Positions 10,832 to 24,659 of a DNA stretch of 64,000 nt are shown one piece after another (the stretch's first letter is position 1; each line of letters opens with the position of its first letter). This DNA comes from Acanthochlamys bracteata (lineage: Eukaryota; Streptophyta; Magnoliopsida; Pandanales; Velloziaceae). A program made the translations under genes and the position numbers. The notes beneath the pieces are model-generated. The model searched no databases. It worked only from the letters and a program-made list of their open reading frames with translations, and was not told the DNA's origin. Where the stretch lies: the NCBI GenBank assembly GCA_019914995.1, contig CM034130.1:6448001-6512000 (forward strand). The letters are read 5' to 3'.

Positions 10832-12900
10832 AGAGAAACAACCTCCTGTACGTGTCTTGGTTTTTATGTATGATGAAAAAAGTATATGCAGTCTTGTCTT
10901 CTTAAGTTGTGTCTCAACCAGAACTGTTCATTTGAAGTTGAATGGTGTGAAATTATGAATGCTCTTGTTTAATTAAGTACGTGTTTAAGAATGTTTCTAT
11001 GCATAGCTTACATGAGCATATATAGCACTCCGGCGTGTTTACTCTCTTACGCAGTCGAACATAAAGTTAAATAGAACTTGCATTCTTCGACTTTTATGAA
11101 TAGTTATAACAGGAACAAATGCATCACTCTGATTAAAAAAGTAATAATAAAAAAAAGAGAAAAATGCATGCTTTTTCAATTTAAAGGTGTTAGCTAAAGT
11201 CCTGCTTTTGAGCTCTTCAATGTCTAACCAGTCTCAACTCTGAACTTGAGTTCCCCAAACAGGTCTCTCTTTGTGGTTCTTTCTGTATCACGGCATTGGT
11301 AGAATGGCAGGCCTTCATTATTGAACCTTAAATTCTGAAAGAGTTATGCTCTTCTGATTGTGACCAAATTAAATGCAAGTGGGTCTCACGTTTGTAGCAC
11401 CCGCGTGATATTTGATACTAGTGTCACCAATACGAATCAGGTTTTACCATTTCATTATGTCTATGTCTCACTCGAAATTTTCCAAGAGTATATAGTGGTG
11501 TTTTCGTTCCCAGATCTAACCACTGCTCTTGAAAATAGAAATGTGTTCGCATGTGACGCATCACTAAATTTCTGGCAAGTAAAAGAAAAGCATGCGTGAT
11601 GCAATCATTTACATACAAAAGAGTAAAATCGTATTGAGAACCTCACTACTCCCTTTGGAAAAAAAAAAACAAAAAGTTTCATCTAATAGCTGCAAACGCT
11701 CCCTCCGTACGTAAATGCTTCTTGTTTCAAGTTGAATCTGTTGATTTGAATTGGCGTACGTACGGCTGAAGCTAACCATGGGACCACATCTACAAACCAA
11801 ATGGTGAAGGATTCAAAATGGGCTAATCTTACACCCAGCAAACAATAAAAAATTAGACAGCAACCTAACCTTCCCCGGATCAAAGGCAACACGGTCTTGA
11901 AGAACAGAATTGCTTCCGTAATCGATGCATTGCCCCAACCTATGTGCCCGTTCTTCCGCATCATGAGAAAACAAGTTGTTCGTCCGCCATCACCGACACT
12001 AAACACCATACTAAAAGTCCAAAAGATTTCAGATTGGATCGCCTCTGCTAGTACAATTTTTTGTTTTGATAAATTATAACAATAATATCAAACCAACGGT
12101 AAACAGATACCAATTACATTAACAGTGAATAAAAAACTACACAAGCCGTCTTTCAGAATCAAAATCATTGTACAGAAAAGAGTTTTTAGAGCACAAATAA
12201 CTTCAGAATGAGTTTGATCCAATGAATATCCTAAAGCTAGCCTAGAAATTCAGAAAAAGAGGCTCCAAACATGAATCTTGTTTGTGCTTTTATGTATGGA
12301 TGAATCTGCCATTCCCACTCGAATTCTATATTTCCATCCAGACTTAAATCTGAGGCCAGATGAAAATTTGACGTTGCAGTTGCTCAACCAAAGATGGGGG
12401 AGTACAGACTATCAGTAATACTATTCCAAATGGTTTAAATACTATCAGTACACAACCAGAGAACTCTATTCCAAATTCAAGAAACCTGATTGAATTTTCA
12501 GTAATACTTACAAGATGGAGTCAGCTGGTCGGGGCCCCAATAGGGAAGGCCACACCTGTCTCCCATAATTATGAGGATATTCCAACAATAGTCCAAGGCA
12601 TAGGCCCCATGACTTATTCCATTCACAGTTTCTGTCAAAGAACTCCTGGTTGCTAGATCCTCTCATTTTAAGTTCATCAGCTGTCAAATGCTACTGTTCA
12701 TCCAGTACAGGAATGCTTATGACAATAGGGGAATTATTCAGCCGTCAACTTATGCAGGTCTCTTACCACTGTTATATGCATGTGGCAGGAATACAGAAGA
12801 ATACTAGTTAAATATCACTGCAAATTATTGATGGGTTGGAGGCAATAACCAGATCTAAATAAATAGTGTAGTAGATGAAAGCATAGATGCCCCACATCTG
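10832..12900. other. Intergenic DNA with an unassigned exon-like fragment
   Basis: No intact gene is seen. On the minus strand, about 12000-11860 reads open in two frames and ends in a fair splice-donor context (GGGGAAG|GTTAGG). One frame reads AEERAHRLGQCIDYG and FDPGK. I do not recognise the family, and no neighbouring exon was found, so it is left as a possible gene relic. Confidence 0.35.
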
Positions 12901-12949
12901 CTAACCTTATCTGCCAATGACGACATCCTGCTTTATAGAAGTTCGGCCA

Positions 12950-13190
12950 CAATACCATTGGCATTACAGCAGATCATCCGAAGTCCAAAACCACAACATC
13001 ACCTCCAGTAAGATGCTTATATACCCCAAGATCTTATGCACCCTTCCAATAGAGTGGCTCTGTAAAGACATAATATGCAACACCATTGGCATCACCAGCA
13101 GATCATCAGAAATCCAGTGAAACTCACCAATTGCCTCCAGTGACACTTCTATACCCCAAGATCTTATACATCCTTCCAATAGAGTGGCCT
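12950..13190 (+). repeat. Two-copy tandem duplication, about 126-bp unit
   Basis: The segment starting near 12952 (ACCATTGGCATTAC, then CCCCAAGATCTTATGCA, then CTTCCAATAGAGTGGC) is repeated in diverged form from about 13078 (ACCATTGGCATCAC, CCCCAAGATCTTATACA, CTTCCAATAGAGTGGC). The copies differ by scattered substitutions and small indels, so the duplication is old. No coding function is recognised. Confidence 0.75.
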
Positions 13191-13199
13191 GTCAAGGCA

Positions 13200-15160
13200 C
13201 CAACAATACGCAACTGCTAATACGACATATACAGCATATTGTCTTCAATCTGATGTGGTGAGTTATCATCTAGCAACCAAGTCTACAAGAAAACAATTTC
13301 TTATAAGAAACTCTAGAAGAAAGTAAAACAAGAGCTTCACTGAACTGAACAGAAATGACAAGTGCATGCAAACTAAGTGTGAGTTCCCATATTCAAATAA
13401 CAGAAGCGACTTCTATTGATTTTATAAACAACAATTATGGTCTTTACATCCTCTACCCCTCTGCTTATCCAGAATTCTTTAAGAAGAATTTGTGCTGCTT
13501 ATTGCCAATGTAGAGTTCCAGTGCAGGGTAGATACAACCATGGAAAGCATGTGTTAAGATATTCATATGCTAGTTCAAGAAAGACTACATGTACATAACA
13601 CATTAAACTTTATTCACATTCTAGAATGTTTACGTACTCAATCAATGCAACATCCCTTACTGGTGAAGCTTAGCTATCAACTTCTTCCAACAGCAATCAT
13701 ACCACCAATTTGCTTCCTGTCTAGAACTCAATACAGCTTTTGAGAAATAAGATAAAGTTTTGAAGAGGATGGAAGCTCATCGTAAATCACTTTCAGACAA
13801 GTTGCAGGCTTTAGGTAAAAAATTTTGATCATCACTAAGAATTTAGATTGCATAGATGTGAATTACAAATTAAGAAAGGATTCTATCAGTCGTTATTTTA
13901 ATCTTCTACGAAGAGTGTCTATTCAACATTTATCGAAGAATGACATAATCAGTTAAGATGCAAACAGCCACTAATTATACCAAGAACATTATATCATTAT
14001 GGCATTACATTGTGCATATGTTCTCCAATAGTTGGAGCTCAACTTCATTGGCTAGAGGCCATATTAAAGCTCCTCTTCCTACATCCTCAAGTTACCAACT
14101 CTATTGATTTACTCAGTGTATCTATTGTGGTGGTTTGGTCAAATTCAATTTTCCTATGTACTGATCCCTAATCTCCAAATTGAAATCTCTATTTGTGCAT
14201 ATCTAATGGACCATAAGGACATGGTGAAATAATGGAGTAGACTATTTTATTATTATTTTATTTTTTATTTTATTATTATTATTTTTTTTAAGTAATAGTT
14301 TGTAAGTTTATTTGAAAAAAGTATTATTTGCTTAGAAATTATATTTGATTGGGTAGTAGAAGTTTGTTATTAGAATAATGTTATGAGTTGATTTTGTACT
14401 CCAGCAGTTTTTGGTTATAGAATAATGTGTTATGATTTGATTTTCTACTAATTTTGTTCTTCTTTTGTCTAGCTTCTTCCTAATTCATCTTCTCAACTCG
14501 AATTGCATTTCTTTTTCTATCTTCTTCTTCCTTGTTCTGCATCAGACTGAACAACTCATGTCAAGGATGTAATGCATCACAGACACACTAATGTACAAAT
14601 AAGATCAACATTGATGATGCAGAATTCAAATTCATCAAGACCTCGACGAGTCAAAAGAGTCATAGGAGATTTTTCAAAAACATATGCCACAATGAAGAAG
14701 ATTGACCTAGTCTGCCTGTAAGCTTTAAAATTGAAGTTCAATGAGATGCACTAGAATGCTTCAGAATCTGTTGCTATTTATTTTCCTAAAGTCATCTCAC
14801 TTGTACAACAAAAGCGGAGCACTGACTCTGACATAGAAGATGACGAAGTTATAAAAAAAAGAAAAATATATATTAAGACTTTCAGAAATATATACGAATC
14901 GGGAGGGTTGCAATCGATGACGATTACTTCAACATGCTTTGTCTTTTTGATGATCGCTAACCTTTGAGAAGTTATACAACAAGCTAACAAACAATGTATA
15001 TATCTATATAATAAAGGAAACACTTAAACACAACAATCAACATATTTCCATCGACTCTTGAGTGCTCTCTCTTGATTCTCAGTCCTGAAACTTACCTCAA
15101 AAAGGGAAATTTTATAAGGCTGTTCAGAAATTTGTTAATACAGAAAGAGTAGAAGTAGCA
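13200..15160. other. Intergenic DNA, nothing recognised
   Basis: No gene is seen. Around 14230-14300 there is a low-complexity ATTATTATTTT stretch. Short open frames show no family motif. Confidence 0.45.
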
Positions 15161-15164
15161 CTAA

Positions 15165-15420
15165 TTGAAAGCAAAAAAAAAAAAAACTCGTGTGAAATGG
15201 TTTGACCATATAAAGCGAAGACTTCCAGAATCTGAAAATCATTGGCCATACCTAATGCTAAGAGGGATAGGGAGAGTTCTAACAAGATTAGGTTGGTTAC
15301 CATGTAAAATGACTTATCTGTATGCTGAACAAGGATGCTGCTTCAGATAGGGTTCAATGGCGTAATAAGATCTCTCCAAATAGCCTACGCACCTAGTGGG
15401 ATGAGGCTTACGTTCTTTGT
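15165..15420 (+). mobile_element. LINE (non-LTR retrotransposon) 3' fragment
   Basis: The plus strand reads VKWFDHIKRRLPE near 15190-15230, then, after frame changes, DKDAASDRVQWRN near 15325-15370. These resemble the C-terminal end of plant LINE reverse transcriptase ORFs (RWFGHV.RR... and ALDRAQWR.RI). The fragment is short, frameshifted and isolated; no endonuclease or poly(A) tail is recognised. Confidence 0.5.
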
Positions 15421-15639
15421 CATTTTTCTAATGGAAGGTTTTATAAATTTATATATGTTTTTTAGATCAAGGTATAACCCCAACAACTTAAAGATGTTAA
15501 CAATTTTACAAGAGAAGAAAAACGAATAACAAGAGAATTTGATTACAAGCAATACAATATGCATTGGGGTGATAAATGGTATCAATATCATTTGATACTT
15601 TGCAAAATATCCATCACTTCTGTAACTTTTTAAGTTCTT

Positions 15640-17130
15640 CATAAGTGGATATTTGAAATGTTACAAAAGATAATTTCCCAAATGATTAATTTAATGTAAA
15701 TGCCCGTGATTAGCACGTAACTAACTAATGTTGGAAGAAATAATATGCCATTAACAAGAACGACGATAGGAGTAAACAGACACAAGAAGGCCATAAAGCT
15801 GTTGGAATCAAGGTGCTTCTTAAAATGCGAGAGGAGAGGTATAGAAGTACAAGGCAATATTAGTTGCATAGGGATACAAGCCTATTATTAAGAAGTGTTT
15901 TACACTAGTGGCTTAATTGGAAATGATGACAATTGTTTGATCTCCTTGGAATTCAAAAGAAGTGAAATTTCCAAATGGACGCACAATCCACTTTCCTTAA
16001 CAAGCATTATGAAGAGTAAGCCTATTAACCAAGGTTTCTCACCAAGGGCCACAAAGATCAAATGTACATGTTGAAAAGTTCTTTATAGGCATACGTAAGC
16101 CCCTTGTGCATAGAATTCTAGAATTGATGATTATTTTATTTAAAATGGTATTGGTAGGTGCCTATTTGAGCATCCTTTGTACACTTGGTCTAATGCAATA
16201 GAGATATTTTATTGTTTGTCTCTATATAGATGACTTAATCTTCACAATAAGTAACTCCATCATGATCAAGGCAGAATAGTTCCAAAATGATGGATTCCAG
16301 TCTCATGGCTTTGTTTCTTGGAACTGAGGTACAATTACGTGATAAAGAAATTTCATCTCTCAAACTAGTATGCTCAAGATTTATTGGAAAGTTGACAACA
16401 GAGGACTGTATAAAAACATTCTGTTGCTACTTCTAATGAATGTAGCCTAAAGATGGCCAAAATGGGAGAAGGAAAGCTTTAAAAGGTTAGTTGGGTGTCT
16501 TACACACCTAACTCATACTAGGTCAGATTTTTTGTATAGTGTCAGATTAATTAGTTAATTTACTGAGACACTAAGGCTTGTCACTTAAAAGGTTGCCATA
16601 AAATTGTTGTAGTACAACTAGGAACATTAAACTGCAGGTTGTTCTATACTTCTTAATATGGATTTTTTTTTTGTGGGTTCCAACGACAGTGTATGGGCCG
16701 AAAGTAACTATAAATGCAAAATTACTACGGGCTTTGTTTTCTATCTTGGTGGCAATGCATTTACATGATATTCTAAGAAGCAATCGATAGTTACATATTA
16801 TAGAGCATGTTTCGAAGACTTCTTGTGTTTGTCATGCTATATGGTTAAAAATGTTTCTTTAACAACTTAATAAGCAACAAGGTGAGTCATGAAATTATTT
16901 AAAGACAACAAATCGGAGAACTCTCTTGTCAAGAATTCGACGAATCATAAAATAATACTCATTTTCACTTCACCAAGGAGTACATCAAGAGAAAAAGGTT
17001 AAGCTCATGCATGTGAAGCCACTTGCCAATATATTTACAAAGCTACTCACACTCGAAGTTTTGAGATATTAGGTACTTGGAGTCATAACGCCACGAAGAA
17101 CAAGTTTAAGGCAAAATTTTGAGATAAGAT
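15640..17130 (+). mobile_element. Ty1/copia pol fossil
   Basis: The plus strand carries, in order, remnants of a copia reverse transcriptase (including the YIDDLIF-type active-site region near 16215-16250 and a later TRSD-type motif) and RNase H (KITTGFVFYLGG near 16715-16755 and YSKKQS soon after), ending with a conserved C-terminal tail near 16980-17090. It is broken in many places and old. No LTRs are recognised, so the ends are approximate. Confidence 0.75.
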
Positions 17131-20100
17131 TGTTCGTGAACCTGTTTAAAACGTCACTATAGATTTAGAGATGTAAAAAGAAAGAGACATACTAGAAGCT
17201 CAAAAATGATAGTTGTAATTTGGAATTTGATCTTATATTAAATGTGTTAATAACCATCTCATGACTAAATTCATCCATGCATTTTAGATGTACTATTAAC
17301 TTGGTAACTATGAATGAAATGAGAAGAAGAATCAAACAAACAAAATCTATATGTTCTCTCTGTCTTATTTGTTTTGTCCTATTAGAATACCATACTCTCA
17401 TAGAAAGAAGATTGAGACGATAGCCCACAACTTCCCAATAGGCTTGTTAGTCAACAAAGATTCGGAATAGAGAAGATATGATGATGATTGATAGGGTATT
17501 TATAAATCTGAATGGTAGTTGTGATAATACTGTGTGACGACCAATTAAGGAGAAGATGTGAATACAATTAGAGGTTGATGATAGAGAATACTAGGGAAGA
17601 CCAAAAAAAGTGCGTCAAGCCCAATGTTTTTAGTGAAGATCATGGAGGGTATTTTAGTAAGTGTGGTGAATCCCTATAGTTTTAGAAGACAGAGCAACGC
17701 CATCTGTTTTATAAAACAATCATATTTACTTAATAATGTGGTAGAATTACTATTATAACCTACCGAACACTAGATTTGCTACTTTGTTACCATGCATTCA
17801 AATACCATAATTTTTGCTCATAATACCATGATATTCAATCAACTACCATACTAACACGAACTTAATCAAGTCTATTATTTTCTCAGTGTCATGCGAGATT
17901 CTCATTCTTCTACAATCTAATCAAAATAGTAATTCCGCACTTCTATATTCCTTAGAGAAGCATACTATCCATAGGAGGTGCAAGGCTTGCAGTATAAAAT
18001 AAAAGATTATGATAATAACCAATGGCTTAAGATCAAGAACACATCAAAATTTGGCACATATTATAACTTACATAAGGAAACTTCTAGATACACCCACTTA
18101 AATTTCAAACAAAGTTTTTCACTCGTGCACTGGGAATAACTTACCTATAGGGATGGAGCGATAAATTCCTGTAAAGTGTGTTGAACTCCGTCACTCTTTC
18201 TACATATTTAAATCTTGCAATAAAAGGCTATACTAACTAAATTACATATGTTGCATGAAGATAATTTATTTTGCATAAGCAAGACCATCTATAATGTGAA
18301 AATCTGAGCTCTTCCAATCAAATGCGTACTGACGATGTCTCATATATTGCAAGCGTTGATTCTAGTGCTTATACACTAATAAATTACAATTAACTATACT
18401 ATGGTAATCAACATATTCAAATAAAGCCGTTACTCTTATGTAGTTAGTCTTGTTGGAAGCATAAGACCATTATGTTGTTATTATGAAAATAAGAGATACT
18501 TTTCATGTAGGTTTAATACAAAAAATCAGACTGCAAAGTGCAATAGATTTGTAATGGTTTCGCAGTTAATGTACTTACCAAAACATTACTAACTACTAGG
18601 TTATCTTAGGCCATAAAATCTCTAAATTCTTGTTGTTAAAGAAATTAATGAAGTTTGAAAGTTGTTAAGTAGTATTATTAGCATGTAATCAAATTCTTGA
18701 ACAGAGATGTATTAGATCGCACTATGGTGAGTGCATGTAGTTACTACTCTAATATGTTTTGTGCCTTTCTCAGAGTCGACTTATGACTTCTATTACTACT
18801 AATAGTATAGGTGGTTTATATGTTCATTTGACAAAATTGTACTTAAAAAGAGGGATTAGAGGTAATTTAATAATTAACTTAGGACATTAAATACATTAGA
18901 TTTAGTTGTTACACGTACCATACAAGTGGCTTTACTTGAAACCTCATAATCCTTATTTCTATTGTTTCAATATAGCAGTAATCTAAATCTAAGAGTAGGA
19001 TCAATTGAGATGGGATTTTCCAAGTGCAACTGACAGGTTTTGTTAGAAATACGAGTATTGCTGCCTAACTTTATCTTTACATTTAGCATAATTAGTCATT
19101 CTTTTAAGGATTCTTGATTAAAATTGACAATTAATATATCATAAGGTTTAAACTAACACTACATATATTGTTGAAAACTTTACTTTAATTACCAAACTTA
19201 CTGAAATTATTAACTAGGTGAATACAAAATCTACTAGAATGGCATATAAAGCATCTGTGGCTCTTGACAGAAATAAGAAGATGATATAGCACTTTAAGAA
19301 GCACATAGAATGTATATAACTAACACTTAGTAAACTAGTTATCCTTCATCAATAATTATGTTTCAATTGCATTTTCAAATGTTAACTCAAGGGATATTGG
19401 TGGATTCTAAAAATGAAAGTCTTATTGAGTATATATTCATCTTAATATATCCATTGACACCAACAAAATACTATGAGTGATGAGTAAAAGTTACTATATC
19501 ATTCGCTCAAAATTTTGGGGGCAAATTTTAAGTACACTTTTAGTGATCTAAAGCAGCCGTACTGCATGCCTAGTCAATATTAAAAACACTTTTTAAAGTT
19601 AAAAGTAACATAAGTACAAGCTCATAGATTTTAATTAACAGCAAATACAAGTTTTGTTAGTACTTGTTATAATCACTATATCGGTGTCATATTAAGGTAT
19701 ACCTCTTTCTAATATGATTCACAAAAAGTACTAATGTTACTACAAAATTAGTACACTATTACAAAACACTAAACTTCTCAATGTAGTTTAAGATCTTCCT
19801 TCAAATTACCATTACCATCTATTAGAACACCACAAAAAGCATGAGTAAGGCCACAGTAAGAACTATAACTTTTAAGATTCGTCAATTATATATTGGGAAA
19901 ATACTTTTACTTTCTAAGATAATACTATGATAGAATAACTATGCATCAGTGCTATTTAGAGAAGCCATTCTAACACGTGTGAAATGCTGAAAGTAGCTGT
20001 TATACTTAGTAAATTCTAAATCTTAATTAACAATAATGGTGGTAGTTCACTGTTAGTTGCTAATCATACTTAATATTGGCAAATAGATGGTTGAACAGTA

Positions 20101-20350
20101 AACTTTTGCAATATGAATCTTTACATCATCATCAATGTGTGAAAGCATGATGATTTTACACTTAAAAAATCTACCACCAATTCTAGAGATATATCTACAA
20201 GCTCGTGCAAAGAACATGTATAGTGTCATGTACTAGAGCAGTGACAGTAGTGAACCAACACCAAATAAAATCAGTCATTAAGAAAATCAATTGCTAGATG
20301 AAAGTCCAACATACTATATACTCTCAAGCAGCACCACTAATCAAGATAAA
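17131..20350. other. Gene-poor AT-rich intergenic DNA
   Basis: No gene, structural RNA or element with clear ends is recognised. The stretch is uniformly AT-rich with only short chance open frames. Confidence 0.5.
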
Positions 20351-20377
20351 TCGGAGACTTAAACGTATGAATTACCT

Positions 20378-21484
20378 CTATGTGTCATGGCTGACAACTT
20401 GATTATCGATATGAGCAGAAAGTTCTCTAGGAGTTCGAGGGGCAAAACAATGAACATCAGGCGCCAACACTGATGCATCAGAAGAACGATTCTGCCAACA
20501 AGGATATAGTTGACAACGATCTGCTGCCTCAATGCCTTCAAGCCTTGATTTTCTCCTGCTATACTTCTTCAAGTACCAATCTTTTTTCCTACTGTACTTT
20601 ACCAAATAGCTCTTGTTATCATCTCTGCTACTCCCTTCTTGTTCCCCTTGTTTCAAATCTGAAGAAGAACAGCTTCTCTCATGGTCGTCCTCCATGCTCC
20701 TCTCCACACAACTAGATCCACTCGAACAACTCTGTCCTGCAGCTAATAACGATTTATCTTCAGTACAAAGCTGAACATGCACATTATTACTCTTAGATCC
20801 TCCTCTATTCCTCAAAATTCTCCGTGATCCATTCATCGCAAGGTGAAGCCTGAGAGCAATCTCCTCATCCCTCCGCGAAGATAACGATCTCCCTTCTTTG
20901 TCTCTTTTCTGTACAACAACCAGCGCATCAAGCGCTGAACGAGCACGCTCCGCAGCACGCTTTGCCGCAGCAGCCTTCGACAAAGCATTGGCCTTAGCCC
21001 GCACAGCAATGCGTGATTTTTCTTCCGCTTGACGCCGTAGATGATCTATCGAATGATTGAATTGAGAATTTATGGTTAAAGGTTTGAGCGATTTTGGGAG
21101 AGCAGAGCAATCAACACATGAGAAATCATGAGCGTTGGGGCAAAGATCAGAAACTAATAGATAACGTTGTTCACGGGGAGCGCAACGAAGATGAACGCGA
21201 GCAGAGCAACGGTGGCATTTAACGGAATCAGTAACGGAAGAAGGTCGGAGACAGTAAGAACAAATCGAACCTGATCGAACGGTGGAGAGGCAACTAGTGC
21301 ACAAAAGAACGATTCTCCACTCGCTCGGTAAAGCGCAAAGATAGCCGCCTGTGATGCCGTTAGCAGGAGGAAAGTGGTCCCCACATCCTTGACAATGAGT
21401 CAGGTCCGGTTGGTCTCTCGATGGCCGGTAAGAAGAAGGAACTACCACGGCGGCGTCCGAGGGAATCTTCTCCTCCGCCACCAT
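20378..21484 (-). CDS. Plant cysteine-rich PHD-like zinc finger protein
   Basis: This is an uninterrupted 368-residue reading frame from an ATG at 21484 to TAG at 20378-20380. Residues 31-126 hold a dense metal-binding pattern: Cys at 31, 34, 50, 62, 65, 75, 78, 90, 93, 101, 115, 123 and 126, with His98. It includes CQGCG, CTSC, CSYC, CHRC-x4-H-x2-C and CVDC pairs. The spacing resembles a PHD/RING-like cross-brace fold, which usually binds protein or histone tails, but no named family is certain. Residues 150-195 are an alanine-rich basic helix or coiled coil (RAKANALSKAAAAKRAAERA). A conserved-looking basic block, KYSRKKDWYLKKYSRRK, follows near residues 305-325. The protein has neither a signal peptide nor a membrane segment, and a nuclear location is inferred. 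A telo-box in the 5' leader fits a broadly expressed gene. Function is unassigned. Confidence 0.85.
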   Translation of the reverse strand: MVAEEKIPSDAAVVVPSSYRPSRDQPDLTHCQGCGDHFPPANGITGGYLCALPSEWRIVLLCTSCLSTVRSGSICSYCLRPSSVTDSVKCHRCSARVHLRCAPREQRYLLVSDLCPNAHDFSCVDCSALPKSLKPLTINSQFNHSIDHLRRQAEEKSRIAVRAKANALSKAAAAKRAAERARSALDALVVVQKRDKEGRSLSSRRDEEIALRLHLAMNGSRRILRNRGGSKSNNVHVQLCTEDKSLLAAGQSCSSGSSCVERSMEDDHERSCSSSDLKQGEQEGSSRDDNKSYLVKYSRKKDWYLKKYSRRKSRLEGIEAADRCQLYPCWQNRSSDASVLAPDVHCFAPRTPRELSAHIDNQVVSHDT

Positions 21485-21510
21485 TGTTGGAAATCGAGAA
21501 CAGTCTAGGA

Positions 21511-21519
21511 TTAGGGTTT
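21511..21519 (-). promoter_or_regulatory. Telo-box (AAACCCTAA) in the zinc finger gene leader
   Basis: AAACCCTAA on the coding strand lies about 27 bp before the ATG. Telo-boxes are common near starts of plant housekeeping and growth-associated genes. Whether it is functional here is inferred from position only. Confidence 0.45.
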
Positions 21520-21549
21520 GCTTCCTTCAATCTCTTGAACTCTCTGTGT

Positions 21550-24500
21550 CAAATAATTTGAATTAGATAGATAGATTATTTACATCGGTGGCTGTTTCAT
21601 GGTTGGGCAGAACCGTCTGTCTGAGAGCGCGAGAAGAAACAGGCGCTGTTGATGATGTTTCCGTTCAAGGGTTGGATTAACGGAAGATTAATTAACAAAA
21701 GTAACAGATAACGAACACTTCTCTAATTAGCAATGCAGTTTTAGTAACGCAGTTTAGTCCAAGAAGGAACTGAATTGAGGGGTTTGTTTTAAAATTACTT
21801 AAAATAAGGATAATTCTTAAATTTTAAATATGAGATTTTTTATTTAAACATTAATTTAAGAATATTATTTATATATATTGACATACAATATTATTCAGTT
21901 TTTCTATCTTATAATAAATTTTTAAAAATATAGTACTAAAAATTTATTTTGAAAAGTGCAAAGCTAAAATGAGATAAAAATAGAATTCAAATTAAGAGCC
22001 AAATAGCTCTCGCTAAGTGCGTCAATCAGGTAAAAATAAGTTTTTCTAAAAGAAATTTTAGATTTAAATGATAATTAATACATATGATGTGAAATTTAAA
22101 AGAAAACTTTTGTAAAAATAAAATTTGATAAATAATAAAATAAAATTCAAATAATAACTAAAATATATATAATATTAAACTCAAATTTCTGAAAAAAAAA
22201 TTAAATTCCTTGATAATTGCAACATGCCCTGAGCATCATTCTCTAAATTACAATTAAAATAACATATGATTATTGGTGATCTTTTTAAATGATTGTTTCA
22301 CATGTAAACAGAAAACAATCAGAATGTTGACTAAATTTTACTAGATCACAAAAAATAATATTTTAAAAGACTAAATTATATAGGAAAGTAATCTCTAAAG
22401 TAAAAGAGACTCACTGTATTTATCTTTCTGGCCATTAATAGAGTCAAATATGCGAACAGATATCAATGTATGGTCGGATTAAGAATCATTAAGGCCATGC
22501 TTGGCATTATTTATCACTGCTTATCGAATTTTCATTTCAATTTTAACTTTTATAAAATTTTACATATTTAAAAAAAAGTTTTTCAAAGTTAACAAAATTA
22601 GATAATTGCATGTCATAAATATATATATAAATTTATAGAAAAATTTAAGCTCATTTTTTTAAGAGTCTCAAAATAAACATTTTTTATTAAAGCTCTTTAA
22701 TTTAAGCAGAACCAAACATTCCCTAATTTATTGAAACTATAACTCATTTTATATTAATGAAAATCTAATTATTATTGATACAGCAATATTTATCATATAT
22801 CGTGTCAAAAATAAAAAAAAGAACACTACTATGTGTTACCAACCGAAGAACACATGATAAATTTTAACACAGAGCCGCTCCTAATAAATACAGCAAAAAT
22901 TCTAACGATCTTGCGATAAAAATATAGCAATTAAAAAATACAACAAAATATGATAATTATTTAGAAAAATTTTCATCAATCTAAAAAAGAATTTTATTAA
23001 CGATACAAAAAAATTTTACTTTTAATAATTGAGTTATACCATTCACTACTTCAGAAGAATAATGTTCTCTTGTCGGAAGCAAAATACATTCAGATATAAT
23101 AGTATAAAAAAATTTTATAAAAAGACATTATATAATGTTTCACACTCACATCGTTACTGTATAATATACAGCAATATTATACTAGAAAATTTTAGCAACA
23201 CATACCGCAATTCTTATATCTCATTCTGCACTGTCCTTTCTCTTTATCGGCTGCTCTTTCTTCTTGCGGATTGTCACCGTGCAGCTGCCACTCTAAAAAA
23301 AAAAAAAAAAGCACACTCTTTAATCCTAATTAGAACTAATCTAATTAGTAGATAGACTTTTCAATTAAAGGCTAAATGGACCTAACAGCATATAAAGCCC
23401 ACTGCAAGATGTTTTTATTTCCAACACTATTGACATCTTCCTGATTAGCTTCTTTTTTATGTTCTTTCTTTATTGCCCACGGTGGAAATACACCTCCTAA
23501 AGATATTGGCATAAAAATGAAATGGAAGAGTTTTATGCAAAAGTGAATTTGAATAGTTTTATTTTTCTATTTATAAAACTAGATTACTCTTCTCCTAACT
23601 CAAGGATAAGATTAAAAGAAAAGTGTTTAGTCTCTATGCCATGATGATTAGAAAATTGAACATTTTTTAAATCAGTGGAGATATTGAACGAAAAATTTGA
23701 TGTTTTATTTAGATATAATAATAGGAGAAAATAAATTAAAATAAAAAAATTTATTTGATCCGTAATGGTTATACGCTTTTGAATTGCAAAATCACAAGTA
23801 CTAATTTACGCTTTAGTTTTAAAAAGTGCTAGTTACGCCGTTAGGTTCAAATTAACGACAGAATTATCCTTTTACCGAAATTGAAACAATAGAAACCAAC
23901 AAAGAGCATAAGCAAATACAGAAGGTCAAAAAGAAACCTTTGTAAACCATATAAATTTTTTTTATGTTTAGCAAAAGAAGGTACCCATATTATTGTTGTT
24001 GTGATATTTTTATGGGATCAAAAAACATATACAAATTAATAAGCAGTTCATTTGCCTTATAAAATACCATAAACATATCAAACAAAAATTATACATTTAA
24101 AGACCAATAATCTTTGTCCTTAAGAAAGACGTTCTTTCAAACATTGCAAAACATAAACCAAAAAAGAAAAAATTTCACAGCTTCCAATAAATACAATGGT
24201 AACTTCAAAAACATATTTTCATATTCTTGTATAGTGTAAGAAAACTCTGAAAGATGAATCAGTATATCAAGCCATCCAAACTGGCTACTCATGAACTAGT
24301 TTTATCGGCAAAACATTAAGTAGACAATCTCAGGGTGGTCAAAGAAGAACAACTTTAATATAATGATTGACCGATTTCAAACTTGCTCCAAACCTCTTGC
24401 CAAAACTTGCCAGAGCAAATTGCCCGTCTACCCTAACTTTTATGTGCACCTAAGCAACCGCAGATACAGCCATCTACGTACTAATAAAAAAAGAGCTATC

Positions 24501-24650
24501 TCGCCAAAACTGCAAAGTGAAGGGTCCATTGTGTTGCTTAAAATGAAAATGGATATGATACGACCAATGAGAAAGCGCGCACATTTAAGGGGAAAAAATC
24601 TCCAACAACCTGCTGCTACTGCTGCTTTCTTTTTCTCTAACTCACTATTG
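21550..24650. other. Promoter side and AT-rich intergenic DNA
   Basis: About 21550-21750 is the likely promoter side of the zinc finger gene. About 22492-22725 is an AT-rich block bounded by 'ggccatgcttggcat' and 'aaccaaacattccc', similar to AT-rich MITE relics elsewhere in the window. The rest is AT-rich with no gene recognised. Confidence 0.4.
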
Positions 24651-24659
24651 TGCATCGAT

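Noticed and set aside
11683-12009. 108-codon minus-strand frame as a gene
   Set aside because: No family was recognised, it spans a likely splice donor, and no partner exons were found; it is kept only as a note in the intergenic entry.
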